Below are positions 16,891 to 26,105 of a stretch of DNA of 64,000 bases, in pieces (position 1 is the first letter of the stretch; the number at the start of each line of letters is the position of its first letter). The translations under genes and the position numbers were made by a program. The notes under the pieces are model-generated. The model made no database searches. It saw only the letters and a list, made by a program, of their open reading frames with translations, and was not told the origin of the DNA. Source of the DNA: an uncultured Lachnospiraceae bacterium (GTDB lineage: Bacteria; Bacillota; Clostridia; Lachnospirales; Lachnospiraceae); the NCBI GenBank assembly GCA_910585905.1, contig CAJUID010000003.1, positions 62,001 to 126,000 on the forward strand, written 5' to 3'.

Positions 16891-18596
16891 AGAAGATGAA
16901 ACGTATAGATAAAAGCAAGCTGATTAGGGGAATTCCGGTTCTCATAATTATGCTTGCATTTATGTTACTAAGTGTCAATACACTGACAGCATGGTTTAGA
17001 AGCGATTCGGAAATCTATTACCAAGGAATCTGTAGAAGTGTAGAAAATTTGAAAAATGGAACATTTTCATTTTCAGATTTTGGGATTGCAGGACATATGT
17101 CTTATGGATATAGTTTGTTTGTTTTTCTGGGGCAATTGCTTTTTCCGTGGCATGGCATAGGGATTAGGCTTGTGAATTTTATGCTTGCTGTTATCACAAT
17201 TGGTGTTTTTTATAAAATTCTTGCCAAGTTATTTCAGAAGATTGATCCATTGGTACAGCTTGGTTGTACTGCGGCATTTGCTTTTTCGCCACTATTACTT
17301 GGGATTATTGGTGAAGTGCATTCGGATTTTCCAGTACTCTGCTTTTTTACTTGGCTTGTCTGGTTCTATATTTCAAAGAGACCAGTTGCCTGCCTATTCA
17401 CAAGCTTTTTGGTTTGCTTTTCAAAAGAGACAGGCGTAATCTATTACTGTTCCTTTTTTGCCGGTTGTTTCTTGTACCGACTCGTCAAGAACAAGAATAA
17501 AAACTGGTTTAAAAAGATATTTGATGAATTTTCTGCTATGGAATGGCTACTGTTAATTCCAGCAGATTTATTTCTGGTACGGGCTATTTATGCCGCTGGA
17601 TGGGGTACCAGTGCGCTTACTACAAAGGTTTCCAAGGTTGCAAGTGTATCTGGCGGAAAGATTAATTCATTTTATCTGTCGTGGCATTATATTGAATTAA
17701 AATTAAGGGAAATTTTTCTGATGAACTTTTCTTGGTTGCTGCTTGTGCCTTTGGTTCTTTTTTTGGTGGCATTGTGCAGGAAAAAGCTAGTTCGCTTGGG
17801 GATAGAAAAGGAATGGCTGATAGGAATTGGGGTAAGTTTGTGTGCTTTTTTGCTCTTTAATATCAGTTATTTTACGTATGCTCATTATCGGTATGTCCAG
17901 TTATTTCTCTTTTTTTATATGCTTCTGGTTGTTTTTCTCTTAGAGAAATCATGTAGGAATGTTTGGTTTAAAAGAGGATTTAGCGTTGTTCTTGCGGCTG
18001 CCTTTTTAATACAGTCCTTTGTATCAATAGACCCGATAACATTTCTGGCGTTTCGGAATATTGATGTAGGAAATGGTAAAGTAGTCACAACAAACGAATT
18101 TGCGACAAACTTTGAAGAGGTCTGGATTCTTGAAGACAAAGGTGTAGACCTTGAAACTGGGCAATTTATGGATGCTGGTGTTTATAACCGGGAATATCTT
18201 GGATTTGAAAGGGCACTTGAAGAAGCACTAAGCGATATTGACTATGATTTAACAAAGGCAATTGTATTCCCGGCAATTTATCGAGAGAAAATCGAATACA
18301 CCCTATTGGGGTATTTAGGGGCGCATGATCCGTGGAATCTTTACTGGGATAGTGAAACGGAAAATATAACATATGACGCGGGACAGACCTGGATTCAGTG
18401 GTTGGATATTTCAAAGGGTATTCCTGAAAATATTTCCTCTTACCGAGAAATATGGTATATGAAGCTTTTTTATCAGGGACAATGGTATGAGGAAAAGAAT
18501 TTGGATCAGTTTAAGGTTCTGGAGGAGCGCACATATCAGTCTGGAAAATGGAAATTTAAGCTGGAGCGGGTAGAATATGGAGATGGTATGCGTTAA
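16872..18596 (+). CDS. Multi-pass membrane glycosyltransferase-like protein (GT-C type)
   Basis: The 574-residue protein has about ten hydrophobic segments up to about residue 390, then a soluble C-terminal domain. The first extracytoplasmic loop carries an acidic stretch (WFRSDSEIYYQ), the position where GT39/GT-C lipid-sugar-dependent transferases hold catalytic Asp/Glu. No exact family is claimed. It shares VSIDPITFLAFR and VYNREY with the 636-residue protein at 26106 (VSIDPISFLVFR, VYNRQF), so the two are paralogues. The start is uncertain: ATGs at 16872, 16881 and 16896 are in frame. It probably adds a lipid-linked sugar at the outer face of the membrane, together with the GtrB-like GT2 at 22505. 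Confidence 0.7.
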   Translation: MEGMGIKKMKRIDKSKLIRGIPVLIIMLAFMLLSVNTLTAWFRSDSEIYYQGICRSVENLKNGTFSFSDFGIAGHMSYGYSLFVFLGQLLFPWHGIGIRLVNFMLAVITIGVFYKILAKLFQKIDPLVQLGCTAAFAFSPLLLGIIGEVHSDFPVLCFFTWLVWFYISKRPVACLFTSFLVCFSKETGVIYYCSFFAGCFLYRLVKNKNKNWFKKIFDEFSAMEWLLLIPADLFLVRAIYAAGWGTSALTTKVSKVASVSGGKINSFYLSWHYIELKLREIFLMNFSWLLLVPLVLFLVALCRKKLVRLGIEKEWLIGIGVSLCAFLLFNISYFTYAHYRYVQLFLFFYMLLVVFLLEKSCRNVWFKRGFSVVLAAAFLIQSFVSIDPITFLAFRNIDVGNGKVVTTNEFATNFEEVWILEDKGVDLETGQFMDAGVYNREYLGFERALEEALSDIDYDLTKAIVFPAIYREKIEYTLLGYLGAHDPWNLYWDSETENITYDAGQTWIQWLDISKGIPENISSYREIWYMKLFYQGQWYEEKNLDQFKVLEERTYQSGKWKFKLERVEYGDGMR

Positions 18597-18869
18597 AGTT
18601 ACTTGCTGGGAAACGAATGAAAGTTGACAGTATTATAAGGTAGCCCAAATAGACGATGACCATAGGTTTATGTGCAAAATTGCTATATATTTTGTTATAT
18701 TATTAGGAAAAGAAGGGAAAAGTAATTATTTTTTTTTCTCTTCTTTTTTTGTTCTTTATAATTCTATGGAAAAGTTACAAAAGAAAGCGCTAAATTCCTG
18801 TTCAATTGTTAAAATATATGATATGTTAAATGCTATCATTTGTTATTTGTATGATGGAAAAAGTTGAAA

Positions 18870-18898
18870 TTGACAAATGAAAAAAAAAAACTTAAAAT
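18870..18898 (+). promoter_or_regulatory. rfbG promoter with an 11-A tract in the spacer
   Basis: TTGACA (18870-18875), 17 bp, TAAAAT (18893-18898). Positions 18880-18890 of the spacer are eleven As, so slippage would change the spacing. The 384-bp gap before rfbG otherwise holds T-rich tracts (18729-18750) and no gene I can support. Confidence 0.75.
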
Positions 18899-18980
18899 AT
18901 ATCGTAAGATTATAGATGATGCCAATCGAATAGTATTGCTAATCTATCGTACAGTAGAGAGAAGGAGAAGGTCTTTGAAT

Positions 18981-20024
18981 ATGATGGATTTTTATAAAGG
19001 AAAAAAGGTACTGGTTACTGGACATACAGGGTTTAAAGGGACTTGGATGTGTCATGTGCTACTACAGGCGGGAGCTGAAGTGATTGGCTACGCTTTGGAG
19101 CCACCGACAGATCCAAGTCTATTTGCGTTAAGCAATATACGGGAAAAGATTACCTCTATTATAGGAGACATCCGCGATTTAGGACATCTGAAAGAAGTAT
19201 TTGCTACGTATCAGCCAGAGATAGTAATTCATATGGCGGCACAGCCAATTGTAAGAGATTCTTACAAAGAACCAGTTTATACGTATGAGGTAAATGTGAT
19301 GGGGACAGTAAATATTTGTGAATGTGTCCGCTTAAACTCATGTGTGAAATCATTTTTAAATGTAACGACGGATAAGGTATATGAAAATAGAGAGTGGGAA
19401 TGGGGCTATAGGGAAAACGAGCCATTGGATGGATTTGACCCTTATTCTAATAGCAAGTCCTGTTCAGAATTAGTTACCCACAGTTATAAAAATTCTTTTT
19501 ATTGCGATATGCAGGTTGCCGTTTCTACAGCGAGGGCAGGTAATGTAATTGGCGGTGGTGACTTTGCGAATGACAGGATTGTGCCAGACTGTGTGTGTGC
19601 TGCCATGAAACATGAAGATATTATTGTGCGAAATCCTCATTCGACAAGGCCATTCCAACATGTTCTTGAGCCAGTTTTGGCATATCTGATGATTTGCCAG
19701 AAGCAATATGAGGACAGGCAATATGAGGGATACTATAATGTTGGGCCGGATGAGGCGGATTGTGTGACGACGGAGCGTTTGGTGAATATATTTTGCGAAC
19801 TCTGGGGGGAAAACCAGTCATGGGTGAATCAGTATGACGGGGGTCCGCATGAAGCGAATTTCTTAAAATTAGACTGCTCAAAATTAAAGGCAACATTTGG
19901 TTGGAAACCAAGATGGAATTTTGAAACTGCGATGAAAAAAACAGTAGAGTGGTCAAAGATATATGAGGCAGGTGGGGATTTAGTAGGGTGCTTGAATAGA
20001 CAGATACAAGAGTTTGTAAGTTGA
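18981..20024 (+). CDS. rfbG: CDP-glucose 4,6-dehydratase
   Basis: It converts CDP-glucose to CDP-4-dehydro-6-deoxyglucose using bound NAD. The 347-residue extended SDR shows the GxxGxxG motif in VTGHTGFKGTW, VTTDKVYENREW (catalytic Thr/Asp/Lys region) and YSNSKSCSE (the YxxxK pair). These features separate RfbG from dTDP-glucose dehydratases. ATG 18981 follows GAAGGAGAAGG with 9-nt spacing; the upstream open frame back to 18864 runs through the promoter and is not coding. rfbH lies 165 bp further on. Confidence 0.95.
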   Translation: MMDFYKGKKVLVTGHTGFKGTWMCHVLLQAGAEVIGYALEPPTDPSLFALSNIREKITSIIGDIRDLGHLKEVFATYQPEIVIHMAAQPIVRDSYKEPVYTYEVNVMGTVNICECVRLNSCVKSFLNVTTDKVYENREWEWGYRENEPLDGFDPYSNSKSCSELVTHSYKNSFYCDMQVAVSTARAGNVIGGGDFANDRIVPDCVCAAMKHEDIIVRNPHSTRPFQHVLEPVLAYLMICQKQYEDRQYEGYYNVGPDEADCVTTERLVNIFCELWGENQSWVNQYDGGPHEANFLKLDCSKLKATFGWKPRWNFETAMKKTVEWSKIYEAGGDLVGCLNRQIQEFVS

Positions 20025-20189
20025 TAAAATAATTATTAATAGTATTCTATATGACTTAAAATTAAGTAGAATGCAAAAGCAGTATTATTTCTTAGATTAA
20101 TTATGATACAGAGTAGTATGATTAGAATTGTGAATTTAGGATGATTGTTACTGATTTTATTTTTAGAATAGATAAGAAAGGAAAAAAAT

Positions 20190-21524
20190 ATGTTTGAAAA
20201 TAAGACAGAAGTAGAGGCAAGGGAAAAGATTCTTGCACAGGTAAAGGAATATTGTGAAAGATTTCACAATCAAAAGGAATATCAAGAGGGAGACAGGATA
20301 CCTTATGCTTCTCGTTATTATGGAAGCGAGGAGATGGTAAACTTGGTAGATAGTTCTTTGGAATTTTGGCTGACAGCAGGAAGATATACTGAACAGTTTG
20401 AGAGAGAATTTGCTAATTATTTAGGTATTCGTTTTTGTTCTTTGGTAAATTCTGGTTCCTCTGCCAATTTGAACGCATTTATGGCGTTAACTTCACCACT
20501 TTTAGGGGAGAGGCAGATAAAACGCGGTGATGAAGTAATTACAGTAGCTGCAGGTTTTCCAACCACTGTTTCTGCCATCATCCAGTATGGTGCGATTCCA
20601 GTATTCATTGATGTAACAATTCCACAATACAATATTGATGTGTCAAAATTGGAGGAAGCGTATTCCAAAAAGACGAAAGCAGTCATGATTGCACATACAC
20701 TGGGAAATCCATTTGATCTAGGAGCTGTAAAAGCATTTTGTGATAAGCATAATTTATGGTTGGTGGAAGATAACTGTGATGCGCTTGGATCTGAGTACAC
20801 CATGAATGGTGAAACAAAATATACTGGTACGATAGGCGATATTGGAACATCTAGTTTTTATCCGCCACATCATATGACAATGGGTGAGGGCGGAGCTGTT
20901 TATACAGATAATCCACTGCTTCATAAAATCATTCGTTCCTTTAGAGATTGGGGGAGGGATTGTGTTTGCCCTCCAGGGCGGGATAATATGTGTGGCCATC
21001 GCTTTGACAGGCAGTATGGGGAACTTCCGTTAGGATATGATCACAAATATGTGTATTCTCATTTTGGATACAATTTGAAAGCTACCGATATGCAAGCTGC
21101 AATCGGGTGTGCGCAGTTAGCAAAATTTCCGTCTTTTGTAGAAAGAAGAAGACATAATTTTGAGCGTTTAAGAGAGGCTTTGAAGGCGGTTGAGGGAAAA
21201 TTGATTTTGCCAGAAGCATGTGCGGGCTCCAATCCAAGTTGGTTTGGATTTCTAATTTCATGTAGAGAGGGCGTAGATCGTAGCAAGGTTGTTTCATATA
21301 TTGAGGAGCATGGGGTCCAGACTAGAATGCTTTTTGCAGGAAACCTTACAAAACATCCATGTTTTGATGGTATGCGCAAAAGTGGAGATGGTTTCCGTGT
21401 TGTAGGAGAGTTGGTCAACACAGACCGTATTATGAGAGATACGTTCTGGATTGGTGTATATCCAGGAATGAATGACAGGATGATAGATTATATGGCTAAG
21501 ACAATTATTGATGCAGTGAGATAA
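20190..21524 (+). CDS. rfbH: CDP-4-dehydro-6-deoxyglucose 3-dehydratase (E1)
   Basis: It is the PMP- and [2Fe-2S]-dependent E1 that removes the C3 hydroxyl to form CDP-4-keto-3,6-dideoxyglucose, with an E3-type reductase. The 444-residue aminotransferase-fold protein has His in the place of the usual PLP Lys: SSFYPPHHMTMGEGG, the hallmark of E1. The iron-sulfur Cys set is visible as DCVCPPGRDNMC (C-x-C-x7-C) plus a Cys in EDNCDALG about 60 residues earlier. AGAAAGGA lies upstream of the ATG. No E3 gene (AscD/RfbI-like) is in view, so a reductase encoded elsewhere must serve. Confidence 0.95.
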   Translation: MFENKTEVEAREKILAQVKEYCERFHNQKEYQEGDRIPYASRYYGSEEMVNLVDSSLEFWLTAGRYTEQFEREFANYLGIRFCSLVNSGSSANLNAFMALTSPLLGERQIKRGDEVITVAAGFPTTVSAIIQYGAIPVFIDVTIPQYNIDVSKLEEAYSKKTKAVMIAHTLGNPFDLGAVKAFCDKHNLWLVEDNCDALGSEYTMNGETKYTGTIGDIGTSSFYPPHHMTMGEGGAVYTDNPLLHKIIRSFRDWGRDCVCPPGRDNMCGHRFDRQYGELPLGYDHKYVYSHFGYNLKATDMQAAIGCAQLAKFPSFVERRRHNFERLREALKAVEGKLILPEACAGSNPSWFGFLISCREGVDRSKVVSYIEEHGVQTRMLFAGNLTKHPCFDGMRKSGDGFRVVGELVNTDRIMRDTFWIGVYPGMNDRMIDYMAKTIIDAVR

Positions 21525-21584
21525 GCATTTTTGTAAGATGTAGTTTAATACATTTGGATAGGTCAGGATTGGAGTGTATAAATA

Positions 21585-22502
21585 ATGAAAAAGGCAGTGA
21601 TAACTGGGCCGACAGGTGCCATAGGTATTGCTTTGATAAAGGAATTGTTAGAGCAGGGAGTTAAGGTAACTGTTATATGTCATCGTGGTTCTAGGAGAAT
21701 TGACCGTATCCCTAAAAGTGACCTGGTTCAAATAGTAGAATGTAATTTGGATGAATTGTATCATTTAGCAGAGATATTGGAACATGATTATGATATTTTT
21801 TATCATTTTGCATGGGCATGTACAGTCGGAGATTCTAGAAATAATATTGAAGCACAGGTAGCAAATATTCAATATACGATAGATGCCGTTGAGACGGCTG
21901 CCCTACTTGGCTGTAAAAAATTTATTGGCGCTGGTTCTCAGGCAGAATATGGAAGGTATGAGGGGCATCTTAATGCAGATGTTCCTGCTTTTCCAGAAAA
22001 CGGATATGGTATGGCGAAATTATGTGCAGGGCAGATGAGTCGGATTAGATGCCAACAACTGGGAATACAGCATATTTGGGCAAGGGTGCTAAGTGTATAT
22101 GGTCCATATGATGGTGAAAATACAATGATTATATCTATGATTCGTCAACTGCTGAAAGGTGAAAGGCCAAAATGCACGGAAGGGAATCAAATCTGGGATT
22201 ATATTTATTCAAAAGATGCTGCAAAGGCTTTTTATATGCTTGGCGAATCTGGAAAGGATGGAAAGGTATATTGCATAGGAAGCGGGCAGGGAATGCCTTT
22301 AAAGGAATATATAAGTACAATTAAGAACCAGATTGAAGAAAATTTGGAAATAGGTTTTGGGGATATTCCATATAGTGATAAACAAGTAATGTATTTATGT
22401 GCAGATATCAACGAGTTGCAGGAAGATACGGGGTTTAAGCCAGAGTACCCTTTTGAAAAAGGAATTCAAGAAACAATAGAATGGTGTAGAAAGGATTCTT
22501 AA
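21585..22502 (+). CDS. NAD-dependent epimerase/reductase, likely CDP-3,6-dideoxyhexose-forming
   Basis: The 305-residue extended SDR has GPTGAIG (GxxGxxG dinucleotide motif), GAGSQAEYG and YGMAK (YxxxK). Its place directly after rfbH and its size fit the final 4-keto reductase (abequose or paratose synthase type) or an epimerase on CDP-4-keto-3,6-dideoxyglucose. The stereochemical product (abequose, paratose, tyvelose, ascarylose or colitose-like) cannot be read from sequence. The following GT2 starts 2 nt after its stop. Confidence 0.75.
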   Translation: MKKAVITGPTGAIGIALIKELLEQGVKVTVICHRGSRRIDRIPKSDLVQIVECNLDELYHLAEILEHDYDIFYHFAWACTVGDSRNNIEAQVANIQYTIDAVETAALLGCKKFIGAGSQAEYGRYEGHLNADVPAFPENGYGMAKLCAGQMSRIRCQQLGIQHIWARVLSVYGPYDGENTMIISMIRQLLKGERPKCTEGNQIWDYIYSKDAAKAFYMLGESGKDGKVYCIGSGQGMPLKEYISTIKNQIEENLEIGFGDIPYSDKQVMYLCADINELQEDTGFKPEYPFEKGIQETIEWCRKDS

Positions 22503-22504
22503 AT

Positions 22505-23491
22505 ATGGAAAAGAAAAAAATCAGTATTATGATTCCTTGTTACAATGAGGAAGAAAATGTTGTTCCGATTAGTGAGGCGGTTGTGAAGATAATGGAGGAA
22601 GAGTTACCTCAGTATAATTATGAAATTTTGTTTATTGATAATGATTCTAGTGACAATACTAGGACTTTGCTCCGGGGAATCTGCGAGAAAAATAAGAACG
22701 TAAAAGCAATATTTAATGCAAAAAATTTTGGACAGTTTAATTCCCCATATCATGCAATGTGCCAAACAACAGGGGATTGTACGATTACTATGTGTTGTGA
22801 TTTTCAAGATCCAATTGAAATGATACCAAAGTTTATTAAAGAATGGGAGGCAGGATACAAAATTGTATGTGGTATAAAAGCAAGCAGCAAAGAAAATCCA
22901 GTTATGCGTTTTCTTCGAACATGTTATTATAAATTGATAAAAAAGATGTCAGATGTGGAGCAAATCGAACATTTTACTGGCTTTGGATTATATGATAAGA
23001 GTTTTATCAAGGTACTACAGGATTTAGATGATCCTGTTCCTTTTATTAGAGGAATTGTAGCGGAACTTGGATACCGCAGAAAGGATTTGGAGTATGAGCA
23101 GCCAAAGAGAAGGGCAGGGAAGACACATAATAACTGGTACAGTTTATATGATGCAGCAATGCTCAGTTTTACTTCTTATACCAAGGTAGGGCTTCGTATT
23201 GCGACTATTTTTGGTTTTTTGATGTCGGTTGTCAGCATTATTGTGGCTCTGGTTTATTTAATACTTAAATTAGTATATTGGAATAGGTTTCCAGCAGGTA
23301 CGACACCAATCCTTCTTGGTATATTTGTCTTTGGGTCTGTACAGATATTTTTTATTGGCTTGCTTGGGGAGTATATTATGAATATTAATACAAGAGTTAT
23401 ACATAGACCGTTGGTGATAGAAGAGGAGCGAATCAATTTTAATAGTGATTTGGGTATCATTTCTGAGAGTGAAGAGGAATCGGAGATTTAA
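22505..23491 (+). CDS. GtrB/DPM1-like polyprenyl-phosphate glycosyltransferase (GT2)
   Basis: It probably charges undecaprenyl phosphate with a sugar on the cytoplasmic side. The 328-residue GT2 starts ISIMIPCYNEEENV, has FIDNDSSDNT and the DxD-like CDFQDP, then two C-terminal transmembrane segments (about 230-290) as in GtrB/ArnC. Such proteins work with a GT-C transferase that moves the sugar from the lipid to a glycan or protein, which fits the membrane proteins at 16872 and 26106. Spacing to the previous gene is 2 nt. A hairpin follows the stop, ending this block. Confidence 0.9.
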   Translation: MEKKKISIMIPCYNEEENVVPISEAVVKIMEEELPQYNYEILFIDNDSSDNTRTLLRGICEKNKNVKAIFNAKNFGQFNSPYHAMCQTTGDCTITMCCDFQDPIEMIPKFIKEWEAGYKIVCGIKASSKENPVMRFLRTCYYKLIKKMSDVEQIEHFTGFGLYDKSFIKVLQDLDDPVPFIRGIVAELGYRRKDLEYEQPKRRAGKTHNNWYSLYDAAMLSFTSYTKVGLRIATIFGFLMSVVSIIVALVYLILKLVYWNRFPAGTTPILLGIFVFGSVQIFFIGLLGEYIMNINTRVIHRPLVIEEERINFNSDLGIISESEEESEI

Positions 23492-23530
23492 AACGGCAAT
23501 ATAATAGTGAAGATTATAAGAGATGTTTAA

Positions 23531-23574
23531 GAGGATAAGAGGGCAAAGTTTATTTAAACAGCGCTTTTATCCTC
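23531..23574 (+). terminator. Probable terminator of the rfb block
   Basis: GAGGATAA (23531-23538) pairs with TTATCCTC (23567-23574) over a long loop; an AT-rich stretch follows. The stem is short, so termination may be partial. The rest of 23575-23776 is AT-rich with no gene seen. Confidence 0.45.
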
Positions 23575-23776
23575 ATTATTTATATTTTTATATATCATCA
23601 AAATAAATTTCCTTATGTAGAGGTCCAAATTAAAATAAGATAAAATGAAGTGGGGGATGCTGCCATAATCCGAACACAGTATAGGGAATTGTTACTATAT
23701 ATTAGGGATAATATGTTCAAGAAAAGTCCTGATTATAATTTGAATTTAGTCAATATGTAGAAAAAAATACATTGTC

Positions 23777-23806
23777 TTGACAATTTGCATGTGAATGGTT
23801 TACTAT
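23777..23806 (+). promoter_or_regulatory. Promoter of the second glycan block (GT8 onward)
   Basis: TTGACA (23777-23782), 18-bp spacer, TACTAT (23801-23806), about 105 bp before the GT8 ATG. Confidence 0.65.
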
Positions 23807-23910
23807 ATCAACTAAATAATAGATAAATGGCTAGTTAAAAATGCTTTAGTAAACCTATTAAGGATTTAATATAAAATAAACAAGAATATGAATAATAAAG
23901 GAGATACATT

Positions 23911-24900
23911 ATGCCTAAGGAATTAAATATCCTATATCAATTTGACGATAAATATGCACCCTATGCAGGTATATCATTGTTGTCCCTTTATGAAAATAAC
24001 AAAGAAATAGAAAATTTAAATGTATACTGTGCCGCGATTGATGTATCAGAAGAAAACATAAGACGTATTAATGAATCTGCCGCACAATTTAATAGAACCG
24101 TCACTTATTTAAACTGTACTAAATGTATGGATCAAATCCATAAGTTAAAGTTGGGGACGTGGAATGGTTCCTTAGCAACATGGATTAAGATGTTTATTAT
24201 TGAAGAATTTATTGGGAAAATAGACAGCCTTTTATACCTTGATAGCGATACATTAATAGAAGGCAGTTTAAAAGATTTGTGTAATTTTGATTTCGAAGAA
24301 AAAGCAATGGCATGTGTGATTGATTCCCTTAGCTTTGAAGAACTCCATCGATTAAAAATAGAAAAAAATAAATATTACTTTAATGCAGGCGTTATGTTCT
24401 TCAATCTAAACTATTTTGTTGAACATAAGTCTTTTTATCATGATATGATTCTTCACCTAGAAAAAAATGTGAAAAACTATGTAATAAATGATCAAGATTT
24501 ACTTAACGATTATTTTAGTGGTAATATAGTCAAATTGTCTCCAGAGTATAACTTGCAGGGGATACATTTTATGTACGCTGATAAAACTTATTTCAAAATA
24601 TACGGAAAATATGATTATTACAGCAGAGATGAAATTAGTATGGCGAAAGAGAATAAAAAAATCATTCATTTTTTTAGGGCTGTTGGGGACTATCCTTGGG
24701 AGGAAGGTAATTACCATCCACTAAAAAGGGAGTTTGAAAATTGGAAGTATAAATCTTTATGGAGTGATATTCCTAATACTACCAAGAAAAGGACATTGAT
24801 TTTCCGGATAGAACGAATCTTATACCGTTGTTTGCCTAAAGTTGTTTTTTTAGCATTTTTTAAGTTTGTTTCGGAACGTAGTTTAACAGCCCATAGTTGA
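23911..24900 (+). CDS. Glycosyltransferase family 8 protein
   Basis: The 329-residue GT-A enzyme resembles galactosyl/glucosyltransferases of LPS- and surface-glycan loci. It has LNILYQFDDKYAPYAG at the nucleotide-binding N-terminus, the metal-binding DxD in LLYLDSDTLIEG, and FNAGVMFFNL, all GT8 landmarks. The C-terminus is basic and may touch the membrane. It is the first gene behind the second promoter. Donor and acceptor are unknown. AAAGGAGAT precedes the ATG. Confidence 0.9.
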   Translation: MPKELNILYQFDDKYAPYAGISLLSLYENNKEIENLNVYCAAIDVSEENIRRINESAAQFNRTVTYLNCTKCMDQIHKLKLGTWNGSLATWIKMFIIEEFIGKIDSLLYLDSDTLIEGSLKDLCNFDFEEKAMACVIDSLSFEELHRLKIEKNKYYFNAGVMFFNLNYFVEHKSFYHDMILHLEKNVKNYVINDQDLLNDYFSGNIVKLSPEYNLQGIHFMYADKTYFKIYGKYDYYSRDEISMAKENKKIIHFFRAVGDYPWEEGNYHPLKREFENWKYKSLWSDIPNTTKKRTLIFRIERILYRCLPKVVFLAFFKFVSERSLTAHS

Positions 24901-24991
24901 CAACAATAAGTTTTTACAAATGTGGTCTTGATTAGAACTGCAAAATTATTAAGAGTTAAATATTTTATTGGCCAAATGGGAAGGAAAACAG

Positions 24992-26104
24992 ATGCACTTA
25001 AGTTATGAAGAGAGAGTGAAAAATGATGACAAAGTACTTGTAATAGTGACGAATCAATATATGTTTGAGCAGTTAATGTGGTATCGCACGAAGTATCCGG
25101 AGGGGGTTTGGGAAGCTCTTATAATAAAATTTGGAGTTGGGAATAATAATCTGATGGATATTATGTACGAAAAATGTGTTAAAAGTGGTTTTTTTTCTAA
25201 AATAATACTATATGGTAATCAAGTAGCGGAAAAATCGCTTTATAAAAAAATATTGATTATGGCGAAGTATTTTTGCCAGTATATTATGGGAACAAGAGAA
25301 AAAAATGATAAAAAAATGATTGAGAAAATTATGGGGCATTGTGATTATCGAAAGATTATTGTACATTCTACTGTTAGCAGCAGTACCTCAGTGATAGCGT
25401 TAAATGCTTTTTTGGATGAAATTTTAGTTTGTTTTGAAGATGGTTTAGGGGATTATTTGCCTGTTAGAAAAGCAAAGTTCTGTAGGGAAATAGTGGGTTC
25501 TTTGCTGGCAAAAATGAATATTGTGAATACAACGACTGGTGGACATGCGTTTCAATTGAAATGCGATAAATATCTTATTAAATATTGTAGTTTGCCAGAT
25601 AAAATGCGATATAGGAACTATAGGTCTATTCAGAAGTTGTTTGATGGAGGTAGTTATAAAATTACTTTTTCTGATAATGAGATGTTATTAAAAAGTAAAA
25701 AATATGATGTAATCGTATTTTCCACTCCTTTTGCTGATTTTGGAGACTATGAAAGATTATATTATAATACATTACAAACATGGTTAACTGAAAATTATCA
25801 TGGAAAGAAAATTTTATTTAAACCACACCCAAGAGAAAATTGTAATCTCTGCTTTGATGGTTTGGATATGGATATTGATGGGGTAGAGATTGCTGGGGAG
25901 AGATTGCTGGAATTGTTTCCTGAGGCTGAAGTAGTGTTTACCTATACAACTACAATATTATTGAAGGTATGTAGGGAAAGGCGCGATTTTAAAATACTTT
26001 ATTTTAATAATTTAAAATCTAAGCAATACCATTTAGCATTAAAGAATGATTCTAAGGTGCTTGGCATAAAAGATGATGATTGGATAATTTTAGGAGATAA
26101 ATAG
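24992..26104 (+). CDS. Sialyltransferase-like GT-B protein (GT52/polysialyltransferase type)
   Basis: The 370-residue protein begins MHLSYEERV after GGAAGGAAAAC; the in-frame TTG at 24968 is less likely. It has CFEDGLGDYLP, ILFKPHPRE (an HP motif near residue 278) and TYTTTILLK near the C-terminus (an S/T-rich motif). Bacterial CMP-sialic-acid transferases of families GT38, GT52 and GT80 show comparable HP and S/T motifs. With CMP-nonulosonate synthesis encoded 10-17 kb downstream, it is the best candidate in the locus for transferring the nonulosonic acid. Family membership is inferred from motifs only. Confidence 0.65.
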   Translation: MHLSYEERVKNDDKVLVIVTNQYMFEQLMWYRTKYPEGVWEALIIKFGVGNNNLMDIMYEKCVKSGFFSKIILYGNQVAEKSLYKKILIMAKYFCQYIMGTREKNDKKMIEKIMGHCDYRKIIVHSTVSSSTSVIALNAFLDEILVCFEDGLGDYLPVRKAKFCREIVGSLLAKMNIVNTTTGGHAFQLKCDKYLIKYCSLPDKMRYRNYRSIQKLFDGGSYKITFSDNEMLLKSKKYDVIVFSTPFADFGDYERLYYNTLQTWLTENYHGKKILFKPHPRENCNLCFDGLDMDIDGVEIAGERLLELFPEAEVVFTYTTTILLKVCRERRDFKILYFNNLKSKQYHLALKNDSKVLGIKDDDWIILGDK

Positions 26105-26105
26105 T

